Origin: Pseudogracilibacillus sp037892545
Lineage (GTDB): Bacteria; Bacillota; Bacilli; Bacillales; Amphibacillaceae
DNA: 50,956 nt
Assembly: GCF_037892545.1 (NCBI RefSeq)
Contig: NZ_JBBKBG010000017.1
Coordinates: 1-50,956, forward strand
Reading direction: 5' to 3'
In this document: in pieces, positions 33,740-43,248 of the stretch
Numbering within the stretch: the first letter of the stretch is position 1
How the letters are laid out: every line of letters starts with the position of its first letter
Translations under genes and position numbers: made by a program
Notes under the pieces: model-generated
The model's input: only the letters and a program-made list of their open reading frames with translations
Told to the model about the DNA's origin: nothing
Databases searched by the model: none

Positions 33740-33843
33740 AGGGGCATGTATAACGAAGGAATTTAACTTAAAAATTGTAGAGGAAATAAAATTCAGCTGT
33801 TTATTTCGTCGATGTGAAGAAAAAATCACCTATTCTAAAATAG

Positions 33844-33887
33844 AAAAGTCTTTGGTTAGAAAAAAGTATCTAATCAAAGGCTTTTTT
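33844..33887 (+). terminator. Terminator after the SMR pair
   Basis: AAAAG-T-CTTTG-G-TTAGA pairs with TCTAA-T-CAAAG-G-CTTTT and is followed by a T run. Confidence 0.85.
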
Positions 33888-33947
33888 GTATATTTTCAGC
33901 GATTTTACACAAAGTATTCCTAATGCGATGTAAAGGTGGCGAATAAA

Positions 33948-35324
33948 TTGCCTTATGATGAATTACAAGAAACGTTAGCAGAAAATAAACAAACACTAGA
34001 AAAAGTGTTTCAACATACAGAAGATTTACAAGTACAAATGATGACCTTACAAGAAAAGAAGGCACTCGTCTGTTCGTTAAAGACGATGGCAGATGATCAA
34101 AAAATAGTGCAGCAACTTACAACCATGGAAGCTGGTATTTCTCTGAAAGAAATGTCAGAAAAAGTAACCAATATACAAGACATGGTTGAAGCAATACTTC
34201 TTGGAAATACCGTTGTTTTAGTAGAAGGAAAACAAGAAGGAATCGTCTTGCAAACTGCACAAGAACATGAACGATCACCAGACGAACCTGAAAATGAACG
34301 AGTCGTACAAGGGGCACATAATGGATTTATTGAAAACTTAGATGTCAATATTCATTTAATAAGGCGACGACTAAAACAAGAAGATTTGCATGTTACATAT
34401 AAAACAGTAGGAAAAGAAACAGAGAATAATGTGGCGATTGTCTATCTTAAAGGGAAAGCGAATGAAGAGACCATCCAATATATCGAAGACCAATTGGAAG
34501 TAATGCAACAGAAAAAAGTGAGGGTTATTGGAGAGTTAGTGAACTATCTTTTACGTCATGTGAAGACGATTTTTCCGAAGAAATTATATACAGAGAGACC
34601 GGATCGAACGACTGCCTATTTAACAGAAGGAAAAATTGCAATTTTAATGGATAATAGTGCTATTGCATGCATTGTCCCTATTTCATTTTTTGCTTTTTTT
34701 CAGTCACCAGACGATTTTAACGAGCAAATATATGATGGTACCCTTTTCCGTTTTATTCGATTAGCGAGCTTTATCGGTGCACTCATTTTTCCAGCGACGT
34801 ATATTGCGATTATTACCTATCACTTTGAAATCATCCCTTTTGAAATGATCACGCTCGTGAAAAATTCGATAGAAACGGTCCCATTTCCACCTTTTTTTGA
34901 AGCGTTTATTATGATTGTGACGATTGAACTTATTCGAGAAGCAGGGATTCGTTTACCATCCCCGATTGGACAGACGATAGGAATTGTCGGTGGGATTATT
35001 ATCGGAGAAGCGGTCGTTACTGCTGGATTAGTATCGAATGTTGTGGTGATTGTGATTGCGTTAACCGCCATTATGTCGTTTACGATAGCCTCCTATGAGA
35101 TGGGAAATACATTACGTATTTTATCTTTTCCAATTATGGTTGCAGCAGCCTTATTCGGCTTTGTCGGAATTGTTGCTAGTACGCTAATTATTTTATTCCA
35201 TTTATGCAAAGTAAAAGTGCTCAATACACCTTATTTCTTTCCGTTAGCACCTTTTGATTTTGCTTCGATTAAACGAATATTATTTCGTATCCACAGGGAA
35301 ACAATGGATGTAAAAAAGAAATGA
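33948..35324 (+). CDS. GerA-family germinant receptor subunit A
   Basis: A protein of 458 residues. A soluble N-terminal half of about 230 residues (coiled and charged; GKANEETIQYIEDQLEVM), then a PERP-like segment (YTERPDRT), then about five membrane helices with FEAFIMIVTIELIREAGIRLPSPIGQTIGIVGG, the most conserved part of GerAA/GerBA/GerKA. It forms the spore inner-membrane receptor that senses amino acids or sugars. I start at TTG 33948, eight bases after AAAGGTGG; the GTG at 33936 lies inside that site. It is the first gene of a complete A-B-C receptor operon. Confidence 0.9.
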   Translation: MPYDELQETLAENKQTLEKVFQHTEDLQVQMMTLQEKKALVCSLKTMADDQKIVQQLTTMEAGISLKEMSEKVTNIQDMVEAILLGNTVVLVEGKQEGIVLQTAQEHERSPDEPENERVVQGAHNGFIENLDVNIHLIRRRLKQEDLHVTYKTVGKETENNVAIVYLKGKANEETIQYIEDQLEVMQQKKVRVIGELVNYLLRHVKTIFPKKLYTERPDRTTAYLTEGKIAILMDNSAIACIVPISFFAFFQSPDDFNEQIYDGTLFRFIRLASFIGALIFPATYIAIITYHFEIIPFEMITLVKNSIETVPFPPFFEAFIMIVTIELIREAGIRLPSPIGQTIGIVGGIIIGEAVVTAGLVSNVVVIVIALTAIMSFTIASYEMGNTLRILSFPIMVAAALFGFVGIVASTLIILFHLCKVKVLNTPYFFPLAPFDFASIKRILFRIHRETMDVKKK

Positions 35325-35334
35325 GTGTTGCAGG

Positions 35335-36426
35335 ATGAATAATGAAGGAAAAACAATATTATCTTATCAATTATTTTTTTTGTTAATTCAAACACAAATT
35401 GGAGTAAGTATTGTTTCTTTACCGCATGACGTTTTTAATACAGCAAAAGGGGATGGATGGATTTCTGTTCTCTTAACAGGGGTCGTTGTACAATGTATCA
35501 TTTTTATGTATATGTTTATCATAAAACGATTCCCGACGTATTCATGGAAACAAGTATGTGAAGCATTGTTCGGAAAAGTAATTGGTAAGTTCATTGTTCT
35601 ACTATATATCCTTTATTTTATTTGTTTAGCAAGTATGACGCTTGCTAAATATGCGCTTTTGTTAAGTGCATGGATGATGCCTCGCACGCCAAGCTGGGTA
35701 TTACTTCTTTTAATGTTGATTATTGTCTTATATATCGTCACAGCAAAATTAGAGGCGATTGCACAATTTTATGTGTTAACTTCTGTCATATTACTCGTTT
35801 ATATTGGATTTAATATATATGCATGGAAAGAAGCGAATTTGACCTTTATTCTCCCGATTGGCCAGAGTGGTGTACCCCATATTTTAGAAGGAATCATAAA
35901 GGTATTTCCTTCCTTTTCAGGGATTGAATTATTATTAATCCTTCATATATTTGTTCATGCGGAGAAGAGGGAAATTTTAAAAGTTGCGACCATTTCCAAT
36001 GTTTGTTTAACGATTTTTTATACATTCATTACTCTTACATCCTTAGTGTTTTTAAGTCCGAAAGAATTAAAACTTGTACCTGAACCTGTTCTATATTTAG
36101 TAAAATCATTTAGTTTTAAAATCATTGAACGACCAGATTTGATATTTACGTCGATTTGGATTGTTTTAGTCGCAACAACGTTAACGATGTTCATTTATGC
36201 AACGAAATATTTATCATTGCATATGTATAAGAAGGGAAAATCGCAATTTGTTACGATATTTTTGTTAGTTGTTTGTTATATTATTGCTATTCCACTCCGT
36301 AAAGTATACATATTGCAAACCGTATCAGAGTATTTTCAATATGCGATCATTGCGTTTATGGTCGTTTTACCACTTATTTTTTTTCTTATTACCTTTATTT
36401 TCTCGAAAAAAGAGGTGGAACAGTAA
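35335..36426 (+). CDS. GerB-family germinant receptor subunit B
   Basis: An integral membrane protein of 363 residues with ten hydrophobic segments, of the GerAB/APC-like transporter superfamily. LFFLLIQTQIGVSIVSLPHDV at the start and PSFSGIELLLILHIF in the middle are family hallmarks. It is thought to bind the germinant within the membrane. Its start is ten bases after the subunit A stop and its ribosome site is weak (GCAGG, very close to the ATG), so translation may be coupled. It overlaps the C subunit by one base. Germinant identity cannot be read. Confidence 0.9.
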   Translation: MNNEGKTILSYQLFFLLIQTQIGVSIVSLPHDVFNTAKGDGWISVLLTGVVVQCIIFMYMFIIKRFPTYSWKQVCEALFGKVIGKFIVLLYILYFICLASMTLAKYALLLSAWMMPRTPSWVLLLLMLIIVLYIVTAKLEAIAQFYVLTSVILLVYIGFNIYAWKEANLTFILPIGQSGVPHILEGIIKVFPSFSGIELLLILHIFVHAEKREILKVATISNVCLTIFYTFITLTSLVFLSPKELKLVPEPVLYLVKSFSFKIIERPDLIFTSIWIVLVATTLTMFIYATKYLSLHMYKKGKSQFVTIFLLVVCYIIAIPLRKVYILQTVSEYFQYAIIAFMVVLPLIFFLITFIFSKKEVEQ

Positions 36427-37544
36427 TGCGTTCTGTAGTGGTACCAATTATTTTATTGTTGTTGCTAACTGGCTGCTGGGATCAACGGTTATTGAAAGAA
36501 CATAGTTTAATTTTAGCAATTGGATATGATTTAACGGAAGATGGAAAAATTGAAAAAACGATTACCTTTCCAGCTAAAAGTGGTGGGGGTGGGCAAGTAA
36601 GTATATCGACGAAAACAGAAACTATTTCAGTTATTGCGAATACGGTAAAAGGTGCGGAAATAAAAACGGATGAATATTCCCCGGAAAAATTTGACCGGTC
36701 GAAAGCAAAAGTTATTATAATTGGAAAAGATTTAGCTGAAAAAGGTATTTTTCCAGCATTAGACTCTGTTTACCGTGATTTACGTGCTCCATTATATGCT
36801 TCTGTGGCGATTGTTGAAGGAACAGCAAAAGATGCGTTAGAAGTAGAAGATACGTATTCACTCTTGACAAGTGATTTTTATTCCCAACTATTGACGACGG
36901 CAACTGAGGCAGGAATTATAAAGGACGACAATATACAAGAAATATGTCCGATTATTTTAAGTGACGGAAAAGATATTATCATCCCCCGAATAACTTTACT
37001 AGAAGATGGAAAACGGGCGAAAATTTCTGGTTCGATTTTACTTAATGGGGATAAATGGAATGGAAAGTTAAATTTAGATGAAAATGTTATGTTGTTAACA
37101 TTAATGGGAGAAGCAAATAAAAACCGCAAAATGAATTTACTCGTAGACCCGAATGAAGAGCGGCAAGAAAAACGATATGTAAATTTTTCTCTTCGAAATG
37201 AACATCGACAACTGACATGGGAGCATACAGGAGATAATGATATTACAGTAACGGTGAAAGTGTCTTTACAAATTGAAATTGATGAATATGCGAGTGATCA
37301 TTTATATGATGAGAAAAAAGCGAAACAATTAGTAGACTCCATTACGAAACAAACGGAAAAACGAGCGAAAAAAACAATTGAAAAAATACAAGAGGCGAAT
37401 AATGACGCCCTTGGTGTGGGCGAGAAAATAAAAGCATATGATCCGCAATTATGGCAAGAAATAAATTGGAAAGAGACGTATCCCGAAATTGAGATAGTGC
37501 CTGAGTTCGATATTGAAATTATTCGTCACGGTATATTAAATTAA
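36426..37544 (+). CDS. GerC-family germinant receptor lipoprotein subunit C
   Basis: A lipoprotein of 372 residues. A basic start and hydrophobic stretch end in the lipobox LLTGC (Cys about residue 17), followed by the Ger(x)C signature GCWDQRLLKEHSLILAIGYD. The three-domain outer part includes YSPEKFDRSKAKVIIIGKDLAEKG and the C-terminal EINWKETYPEIEIVPEFDIEI. It is the peripheral subunit of the receptor, held on the outer face of the spore inner membrane. Its ATG overlaps the B stop (TAATG). The intact A-B-C set confirms the organism is a spore former. Confidence 0.92.
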   Translation: MRSVVVPIILLLLLTGCWDQRLLKEHSLILAIGYDLTEDGKIEKTITFPAKSGGGGQVSISTKTETISVIANTVKGAEIKTDEYSPEKFDRSKAKVIIIGKDLAEKGIFPALDSVYRDLRAPLYASVAIVEGTAKDALEVEDTYSLLTSDFYSQLLTTATEAGIIKDDNIQEICPIILSDGKDIIIPRITLLEDGKRAKISGSILLNGDKWNGKLNLDENVMLLTLMGEANKNRKMNLLVDPNEERQEKRYVNFSLRNEHRQLTWEHTGDNDITVTVKVSLQIEIDEYASDHLYDEKKAKQLVDSITKQTEKRAKKTIEKIQEANNDALGVGEKIKAYDPQLWQEINWKETYPEIEIVPEFDIEIIRHGILN

Positions 37545-37657
37545 ATAAAGGGGTCTATCGAGGATAAGCCGATTTACAATAACTAGATATTTTTCGTCTA
37601 TTCAAGAAAGATCCTAAGATGTATACTATATGTATCATCAAAAAAGGTGGGATCCAT

Positions 37658-38119
37658 ATGGAAGAACAGTTATTATTCGATCAGATGAAATTAATTCGCA
37701 AAATGACATTACATGAATTCGAACATCTAACAGAAGAACAAGCAGATGTCGTTCCAGAAGGATTTCGAAATAATATACGCTGGAATTTAGGGCATATATA
37801 TGTGGTTCAACATGCATTATTGCAACATCATGGTGGAATAGAATTAAAAATAGACGAACGATTTCAACAATATTTTTCCCCAAACACGTCACCGGATGAT
37901 TGGGAAGGTACGCCACCATCGTTAAATGAAATAAAAGAAAAGTTAGAAAAGCAAGTAGAGGAACTAGAGATGGCATTAAGTGGGAAGTTAGGTGACACAG
38001 CAAAAGAACCATTTTTACGTCAAAATAATGTAGGACAAATTTTTTCCTTTACATTTTATCATGAAGGATTACATGTGACTGCTGTCAAGGATTATAAACG
38101 AATTTTGGCGGGTCAATAA
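37658..38119 (+). CDS. DinB-fold protein
   Basis: A cytosolic four-helix-bundle protein of 153 residues. NNIRWNLGHIYVVQHALL holds the first metal histidine, and FTFYHEGLHVTAVKDYKR near the C-terminus holds two more, the three-His pattern of the DinB/YfiT superfamily. Members act as thiol-dependent transferases or remain uncharacterised. ATG 37658 has AAAGGTGG seven bases upstream; a longer in-frame ATG at 37619 is rejected because it has no ribosome site. The gene stands alone after the ger operon. This DinB is unrelated to polymerase IV. Confidence 0.8.
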   Translation: MEEQLLFDQMKLIRKMTLHEFEHLTEEQADVVPEGFRNNIRWNLGHIYVVQHALLQHHGGIELKIDERFQQYFSPNTSPDDWEGTPPSLNEIKEKLEKQVEELEMALSGKLGDTAKEPFLRQNNVGQIFSFTFYHEGLHVTAVKDYKRILAGQ

Positions 38120-38471
38120 GAAAAATGCAAAAAATAATCATAAATAACTAGAAAAGGTAAAACGGTATAGGAAAATAGTGTTTGTGAAAATGTTTTATAA
38201 CGATTAAAACACGGATAATAAATTCCATTAAATACCATTTTTATGCTATTTCTTCAAATAAAAACACTTATATGGACCATATACAACTAAAATAAAACTT
38301 TTAAAAAAACAATCATGGAAATACGACCGATTATAAGTAGAAAGTCGTATGAAAATGATTGTTTTATTCATTTGCATATTAAAAAATGTTTTAGAAAATT
38401 CCATGACGGTTATATGTCTTCTAACTAGCATTTGAAATAGATGCTAAGAGAAAAAAGAGAGGATGTATAAA
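38120..38471. other. Intergenic region with a large hairpin
   Basis: No gene is supported here. The main structure is the hairpin at 38306-38365 described separately, plus a short CTAGCAT/ATGCTAAG hairpin near 38427-38445. Promoter sequences for the channel-like gene must be here but I could not choose one. Confidence 0.4.
38306..38365. other. Large intergenic hairpin
   Basis: Outer arms AAAACAATCAT/ATGATTGTTTT (11 bp perfect) and inner arms ATACGAC/GTCGTAT (7 bp) form a long stem. On the plus strand the 3' arm ends in TTTTATT, so it may be a distant terminator of the DinB-fold gene or a small structured RNA. Confidence 0.6.
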
Positions 38472-39698
38472 ATGGTAGATGAATTAAAGTATACGTGGGA
38501 TGACATGATTAGTAGTATTGTCATGGAACTACCGAACGTAATAAAAGCAATTTTGTTATTGTTACTTGCATGGGTGATTGCAATTATTGCACGGAATGTA
38601 TTCAATAAATTATTAGTAAAAGTAGGGTTTGGTAGAGCATTAAGTAAGACGCCATTTGTTGCTGATGAGAAAAGCGGAAATGCATTACTGGAAAATATTG
38701 GAAAACTCGTTTATTTCTTAGTATTTATTCTGTTTTTACCGACCGTGTTTGGTGTGTTAAATATGACGGAAGTTGCTGCACCGATTTCAAATATGATGGA
38801 TAAGTTTTTATACTTTATCCCTAATATTATTGCAGCCGCGATCATTATTTTAATTGGTGTATTCGTCTCGAAATTAGTGAAAGAACTATTCGAACAATTT
38901 TTCACAACATTAAATATGGATAAATGGGTAAACAAACTTTTACCGAATAAAGGGGAAACAGAAGAAGCACAAGCAACATTATCTTCTGTTATCGCGAATA
39001 TTATTTATATCGTTATTTTAATACCGTTTATTACAATTGGGTTGGAAGCGTTAAATATTCAAACGATTTCACGACCGATTGAATCTGTCTTAAATAATGT
39101 GTTAGCAATGATTCCTGGAATCTTCGTCGCGATTATTTTAATCGTTGTCGGATTTTATATTGGAAAATTTGTCGGTAGTTTATTAACGAATTTACTGCGT
39201 GGGGCAAATATTAATAAAGTATTTGATTCATTAGGTATTTCAAATAAAGTAGATGGTAAAGGATTCGACCTTGCAAACTTTGTCGGAAAACTTGTTCAAA
39301 TTGTTATCGTATTATTCTTTACGGTAGAGGCTTTCCAAGTCATTAACTTGAAAGTGTTAAATTCAATTGGATTTGCGATTATTACGTACTTACCATTCTT
39401 ATTAAGCGCCATCGTCATTTTAGGAGTAGGACTACTACTAGCGAATATTGTTGGCAATTGGGTACAAAAAAATACGAATACTATTTCTGCATTATTAATT
39501 AAAGGTGTCATTATTACATTTGCTGTATTTATGACGTTAGACCAATTACACTTTGCAACGAGCATAGTGAATATTGCGTTTATGATTATTTTAGGTGGAT
39601 TCATGATTGCCTTTGCAATTTCATTTGGTATTGGTGGTCGTGAATTTGCGAAAAGACAACTAGAAAAATTAGATCAAAAAATGAATGACTCGAAATAA
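38472..39698 (+). CDS. Mechanosensitive-channel-like membrane protein with conserved TM helices
   Basis: A membrane protein of 408 residues built from repeated hydrophobic segments with the 'conserved TM helix' pattern (IKAILLLLLAWVIAIIARNVFNKLL; PNIIAAAIIILIGVFVSKLVKELFEQFF; PGIFVAIILIVVGFYIGKFVGSLL). This motif occurs three to four times with spacers of about 110 residues, suggesting internal duplication. Families with this helix are associated with mechanosensitive channels, but no MscS beta domain is seen. ATG 38472 is chosen because AGAGAGG lies nine bases away; ATG 38463 abuts that site. It is a single gene closed by a terminator. The channel function is inferred. Confidence 0.75.
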   Translation: MVDELKYTWDDMISSIVMELPNVIKAILLLLLAWVIAIIARNVFNKLLVKVGFGRALSKTPFVADEKSGNALLENIGKLVYFLVFILFLPTVFGVLNMTEVAAPISNMMDKFLYFIPNIIAAAIIILIGVFVSKLVKELFEQFFTTLNMDKWVNKLLPNKGETEEAQATLSSVIANIIYIVILIPFITIGLEALNIQTISRPIESVLNNVLAMIPGIFVAIILIVVGFYIGKFVGSLLTNLLRGANINKVFDSLGISNKVDGKGFDLANFVGKLVQIVIVLFFTVEAFQVINLKVLNSIGFAIITYLPFLLSAIVILGVGLLLANIVGNWVQKNTNTISALLIKGVIITFAVFMTLDQLHFATSIVNIAFMIILGGFMIAFAISFGIGGREFAKRQLEKLDQKMNDSK

Positions 39699-39732
39699 AA
39701 GGGAAAATGAACATGTTGTAGTAAAACGATAG

Positions 39733-39772
39733 GAGTTTCGGTAAAGCTAGCATCTTTATCGAAGCTCTTTTT
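39733..39772 (+). terminator. Terminator of the channel-like gene
   Basis: GAG-T-TTCG-G-TAAAG pairs with CTTTA-T-CGAA-G-CTC and is followed by five T. Confidence 0.82.
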
Positions 39773-39809
39773 ACCTACCGTGATGTTCAAGTTCTTGCTA
39801 GAGGGGCAC

Positions 39810-39867
39810 ACTGTTTTCATGTCGAAAAGGTTAGAAATTACTACAGATTTCTAGGGTGAAAAACAGT
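39810..39867. other. Large palindromic hairpin upstream of punA
   Basis: Arms ACTGTTTTCA/TGAAAAACAGT (one mismatch) and inner arms TAGAAAT/ATTTCTA with an 8-base loop. It is not followed by a T run and does not match the purine-riboswitch pattern. It may be an intergenic palindromic repeat. Confidence 0.6.
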
Positions 39868-39966
39868 TCCTTTCATTTTGAAAAAAATGCTCCCATAACG
39901 GTTTTGTTATGGACTAATTTATGATACATTTAATAGCGTACAAAAGAGACATTAGGAGGCAATAAA

Positions 39967-40785
39967 ATGCATGAAACATCGCATATTTTAGAGGCGAAAC
40001 AATTTATTACATCTAAGACAGATTTAGTGCCTGAAATGGGGATTATTTTAGGTTCAGGTTTAGGATCTTTAGCTGATGAAATGGACAATGCAACCATTAT
40101 TCCATATAAAGAAATTCCTCACTTTGCTGAATCGAGCGCAATCGGTCATGCAAATGAATTAGTTATTGGCACATTGGAAGGAAAGACCGTTGTTGCGATG
40201 AAGGGAAGATACCATTACTATGAAGGGTATTCGCTTGATGATATAACATTTCCAGTGAGAGTGATGAAGTCGCTAGGCATAGAAAATTTAATTATTACGA
40301 ATGCATGTGGAGCAGTAAATACATCCTTTAATCCTGGTGATTTAATGTTAATTACAGATCATATTAATTTAACTGGTCAAAATCCGTTAATTGGACCGAA
40401 TAATGATGAATTAGGAACACGTTTTCCTGACTTATCGGAAGCATATAATCGTGCATTAGGAACTATTGCAAAGGAAGTTGCGAAGGAGCACGACATTACA
40501 TTACGTGAAGGTGTGTATACTTGGTGGACAGGTCCCGCATATGAAACACCAGCAGAAATTCGTATGATTCGTACATTAGGTGGCGATGCAGTCGGCATGT
40601 CTACCGTACCGGAAGCAATTATTGCCGCACATGCAAATGTGAACGTATTAGGTGTTTCTTGCTTAACAAATATGGCATGTGGTATTTTAGATGAACCATT
40701 GAGCCACGAGGATGTCATCGCCGTTGCAGCAAAGTCGAAAGAGGCTTTTATGACCTTAATTAAAAACGTGATAAAAAAAATATAA
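39967..40785 (+). CDS. punA: Purine nucleoside phosphorylase, PunA type
   Basis: A cytosolic enzyme of 272 residues. The glycine-rich phosphate loop is GIILGSGLGSLADEM, and the substrate site segments are GRYHYYEGY, TNACGAVNTSFNPGD, GPAYETPAEIRMIRTLGGDAVGMSTVPE and NMACGILDEPLSHEDV. It splits guanosine, inosine and deoxy analogues to base and (deoxy)ribose 1-phosphate. This is the trimeric class (PupG/PunA) rather than the DeoD class. ATG follows TTAGGAGG. It precedes a nucleoside transporter by 85 bp, so uptake and cleavage of nucleosides are linked. Confidence 0.93.
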   Translation: MHETSHILEAKQFITSKTDLVPEMGIILGSGLGSLADEMDNATIIPYKEIPHFAESSAIGHANELVIGTLEGKTVVAMKGRYHYYEGYSLDDITFPVRVMKSLGIENLIITNACGAVNTSFNPGDLMLITDHINLTGQNPLIGPNNDELGTRFPDLSEAYNRALGTIAKEVAKEHDITLREGVYTWWTGPAYETPAEIRMIRTLGGDAVGMSTVPEAIIAAHANVNVLGVSCLTNMACGILDEPLSHEDVIAVAAKSKEAFMTLIKNVIKKI

Positions 40786-40870
40786 ATAGAAGAACAATGC
40801 GGTTCACTTATGGAGTGACTCACACTCTGTAAGTGAATTATTTATTATCAAAAAAGGGAGATTGTTTGTT

Positions 40871-42088
40871 TTGAATATTATTTGGGGTTTGTTTGGTTGT
40901 TCGATTATCATATTAATTACATTGCTTATGTCAGAAAATAGAAAAGCAATTAATATACGTACTGTAACAATTGGTTTTATTTTGCAAATTATTTTTGGTT
41001 TCCTCGTTTTAAAATGGGACTACGGCATGAAAATCATTTCTGCTGTATCTAATGCGATTACAGAAGTGATGAATTATGGGTATGTCGGATTAGAATTTGC
41101 ATTTGGTCCCTTAGCGGAAAATGGAAGTGATGTGAAAATATGGGCAGTGACCGTATTAGGAATGATCGTATTTTTTACGGTTTTAATTGCATTATTTTAT
41201 TACTTCGGTATCATGCAAATTATTGTTCGTGTATTAGGTGGCGGTATTTCAAAAATGATGAAAACATCTTACTCTGAATCCGTTGCGGCAGCTGCAAATA
41301 TGTTTATTGGGAGTACACAGGCACCGCTCGTCATCAAACCGTATGTAGCGAATATGACAAGGTCCCAATTGTATTCCTTAATGGTCGGTAGTTTAGCTTC
41401 CGTATCTGGTGCGGTAATGATTGGGCTTGCGGCAATGGGCATTCCAATGACGTACTTATTATCTGCAGCCGTAATGTCTGCACCTGCAGGCTTAATGATT
41501 GCGAAATTAATTATTCCCGAAACAAAAGAGATTAATGAAGATGAATGGAAACTGGAAGCTGGGCAAGAAGAAGAGAAAACGAACATAATTGATGTCATTT
41601 TTACAAGTTCAAGAGAAGGGTTACGTTATGCCATCAACGTTGGATTAATGATTGTCATCTTCATTAGTTTAGTAGCACTTATCAATGGCTTGTTAGGTTG
41701 GACAGGAAGTTTATTCGGTTTTGACCAATTATCATTGGAATTAATTTTTGGATATGTATTTGCACCGGTTGCGTTTGTGATTGGAATTCCTTGGGATGAA
41801 GCAGTGATGGCAGGGAATTATTTAGCACAGAAGTTGTTCCTAAATGAATTTGTTGCTTTTACAAATCTTACAGTTATGATGGATGAATTATCTGAAAAAA
41901 CACTTGCTATTTTAACGTTTGCATTAAGTGGATTTGCAAACTTTGGTGCAGCAGGAAGTCTTGTCGGAATGTTGTTAGAAATGGTTCCAGATAAAAAGAC
42001 GATGATACAAAAAATGATGTTTAAAGCGCTTATTGCCGCAACACTTGCGAACTTATTAAACGGTGCGATTGTAACGATGTTCTTTTAA
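40871..42088 (+). CDS. nupC: Concentrative nucleoside transporter (NupC family)
   Basis: A membrane protein of 405 residues with about 9-10 hydrophobic segments. It carries the CNT signatures: an N-terminal helix pair, GGISKMMKTSYSESVAAAANMFIGSTQAPLVIKPYVANMTRSQL in the middle, and LSGFANFGAAGSLVGMLLEMVP near the end. It co-transports nucleosides with protons or sodium. I start at TTG 40871, ten bases after GGGAG; TTG 40862 leaves one base of spacing. It follows punA, and a short TTCACTT/AAGTGAA hairpin lies between them. The specificity for purine or pyrimidine nucleosides is not decided by sequence. Confidence 0.9.
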   Translation: MNIIWGLFGCSIIILITLLMSENRKAINIRTVTIGFILQIIFGFLVLKWDYGMKIISAVSNAITEVMNYGYVGLEFAFGPLAENGSDVKIWAVTVLGMIVFFTVLIALFYYFGIMQIIVRVLGGGISKMMKTSYSESVAAAANMFIGSTQAPLVIKPYVANMTRSQLYSLMVGSLASVSGAVMIGLAAMGIPMTYLLSAAVMSAPAGLMIAKLIIPETKEINEDEWKLEAGQEEEKTNIIDVIFTSSREGLRYAINVGLMIVIFISLVALINGLLGWTGSLFGFDQLSLELIFGYVFAPVAFVIGIPWDEAVMAGNYLAQKLFLNEFVAFTNLTVMMDELSEKTLAILTFALSGFANFGAAGSLVGMLLEMVPDKKTMIQKMMFKALIAATLANLLNGAIVTMFF

Positions 42089-42244
42089 TATTTCATGTTT
42101 ATCATCCATTTTCCCTAATTGTGTTAGGTTCTAACCAATCCCATTACTATCGTTTTTAAAAAATAGATTTGCGTGATACTCTATGTTAAAATATGTGCAA
42201 GTGAATGTAAAATAAATATAGATGTTACCTTATAATGGTGGAGT

Positions 42245-42910
42245 GTGGATGAATTGACAATAGAAAATAATAAAGTACGAACAGAAAAAGATAAAGTGCT
42301 ATTAGATATGTTTCAAATAGATTGTGACAATCCAGAAGCGGTAGCAACATTTATGCAAAAAGCGGATGGAGTCATGGATGGATTCCGTGAATTAATGGAA
42401 TTATGTGGTGATGATCCGAAAAGAGACGGGCTATTAGACACACCTTATCGAGTGTTAAAAGCATATGGGGAGTACACGGAAGGATACCGTGAAGATCCAA
42501 AACGTCATTTAGAAAAAATATTTGATGTTCCTCATAAAGAATTAGTGCTCGTGAAAGATATTGAATTTTATTCGATGTGTGAACATCATTTCGCACCATT
42601 TTTTGGTGTAGCACATGTTGGGTATATTCCGAATGAACGTATTACAGGTTTATCGAAGATTGCCCGTATGGTGGAAGGATATGCCAAAAGGTTTCAAGTA
42701 CAAGAACGAATGACGACAGAAATCATTAGTGCCATTGAGGAAGTACTAGAACCAGCAGGTGTGATGGTTGTGATGGAAGCGAAACATATGTGCATGTGTG
42801 GAAGAGGTGTACGTAATACGAGTTCTTCTACTACAACTTCTTCCGTGCGCGGAATTTTTGCGAATGATCACCGTGCAAGAGATGAATTTTTATCATTAAT
42901 TCGTAGATAA
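42245..42910 (+). CDS. folE: GTP cyclohydrolase I (FolE)
   Basis: This 221-residue enzyme has the zinc/catalytic SMCEHHFAPFFG segment (about residue 110), RITGLSKIARMVEGYAKRFQVQERMT, and MVVMEAKHMCMCGRGVR with the second zinc cysteine. It converts GTP to dihydroneopterin triphosphate, the entry to folate biosynthesis. The N-terminus is about 30 residues longer than B. subtilis FolE (190), with an acidic/basic helix. The start is uncertain: GTG 42245 has GGAG very close, and TTG 42254 has better spacing and would give 218 residues. It is a single gene with a strong terminator. Confidence 0.92.
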   Translation: MDELTIENNKVRTEKDKVLLDMFQIDCDNPEAVATFMQKADGVMDGFRELMELCGDDPKRDGLLDTPYRVLKAYGEYTEGYREDPKRHLEKIFDVPHKELVLVKDIEFYSMCEHHFAPFFGVAHVGYIPNERITGLSKIARMVEGYAKRFQVQERMTTEIISAIEEVLEPAGVMVVMEAKHMCMCGRGVRNTSSSTTTSSVRGIFANDHRARDEFLSLIRR

Positions 42911-42915
42911 TAATA

Positions 42916-42950
42916 AAAACACTAAAAACAATTCGTTTTTAGTGTTTTTA
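42916..42950 (+). terminator. Terminator after folE
   Basis: AAAAACACTAAAAAC/GTTTTTAGTGTTTTT, perfect 15-bp arms with a 5-base loop. Confidence 0.92.
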
Positions 42951-43123
42951 TTTCCATGTCGAAAGAGAGTGCCATAGCATTTTTAATGGATCGTGAAAGT
43001 TTTGCTACAATGGCTAGCATTACAGCGACATAGCAAGAACAAATACAGATAGATATACGAATTTTCTCCTTTTTATGTATGATCTTAAGATGATTGTAAA
43101 AATAAAAAAATGGTGTATATATA
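42951..43123. other. Intergenic region between folE and tcyP
   Basis: No gene is seen. A partial hairpin GCCATAGC.../GCTACAATGGC (42971-43024) and no T run follow. The tcyP promoter lies beyond it at 43124. Confidence 0.4.
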
Positions 43124-43152
43124 TTGCGATTTTATTCAATGTGTACTATGAT
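43124..43152 (+). promoter_or_regulatory. SigA promoter of tcyP
   Basis: TTGCGA (43124-43129) and TATGAT (43147-43152) are 17 bp apart. An ATGATT/AATCAT inverted repeat overlaps the start region. Confidence 0.7.
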
Positions 43153-43248
43153 TAAAAATAAATCATACTAAACTAATCGGAAAAGAATTACTTAGTCGTT
43201 ATCATAAAATAATGATTTACTTTTCGGTACGGAAGGGAAGGTTTTTTT

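Noticed and set aside
39773..39966. Purine riboswitch before punA
   Set aside because: The conserved three-way junction sequences of the purine aptamer are not found; only an isolated long hairpin is present.
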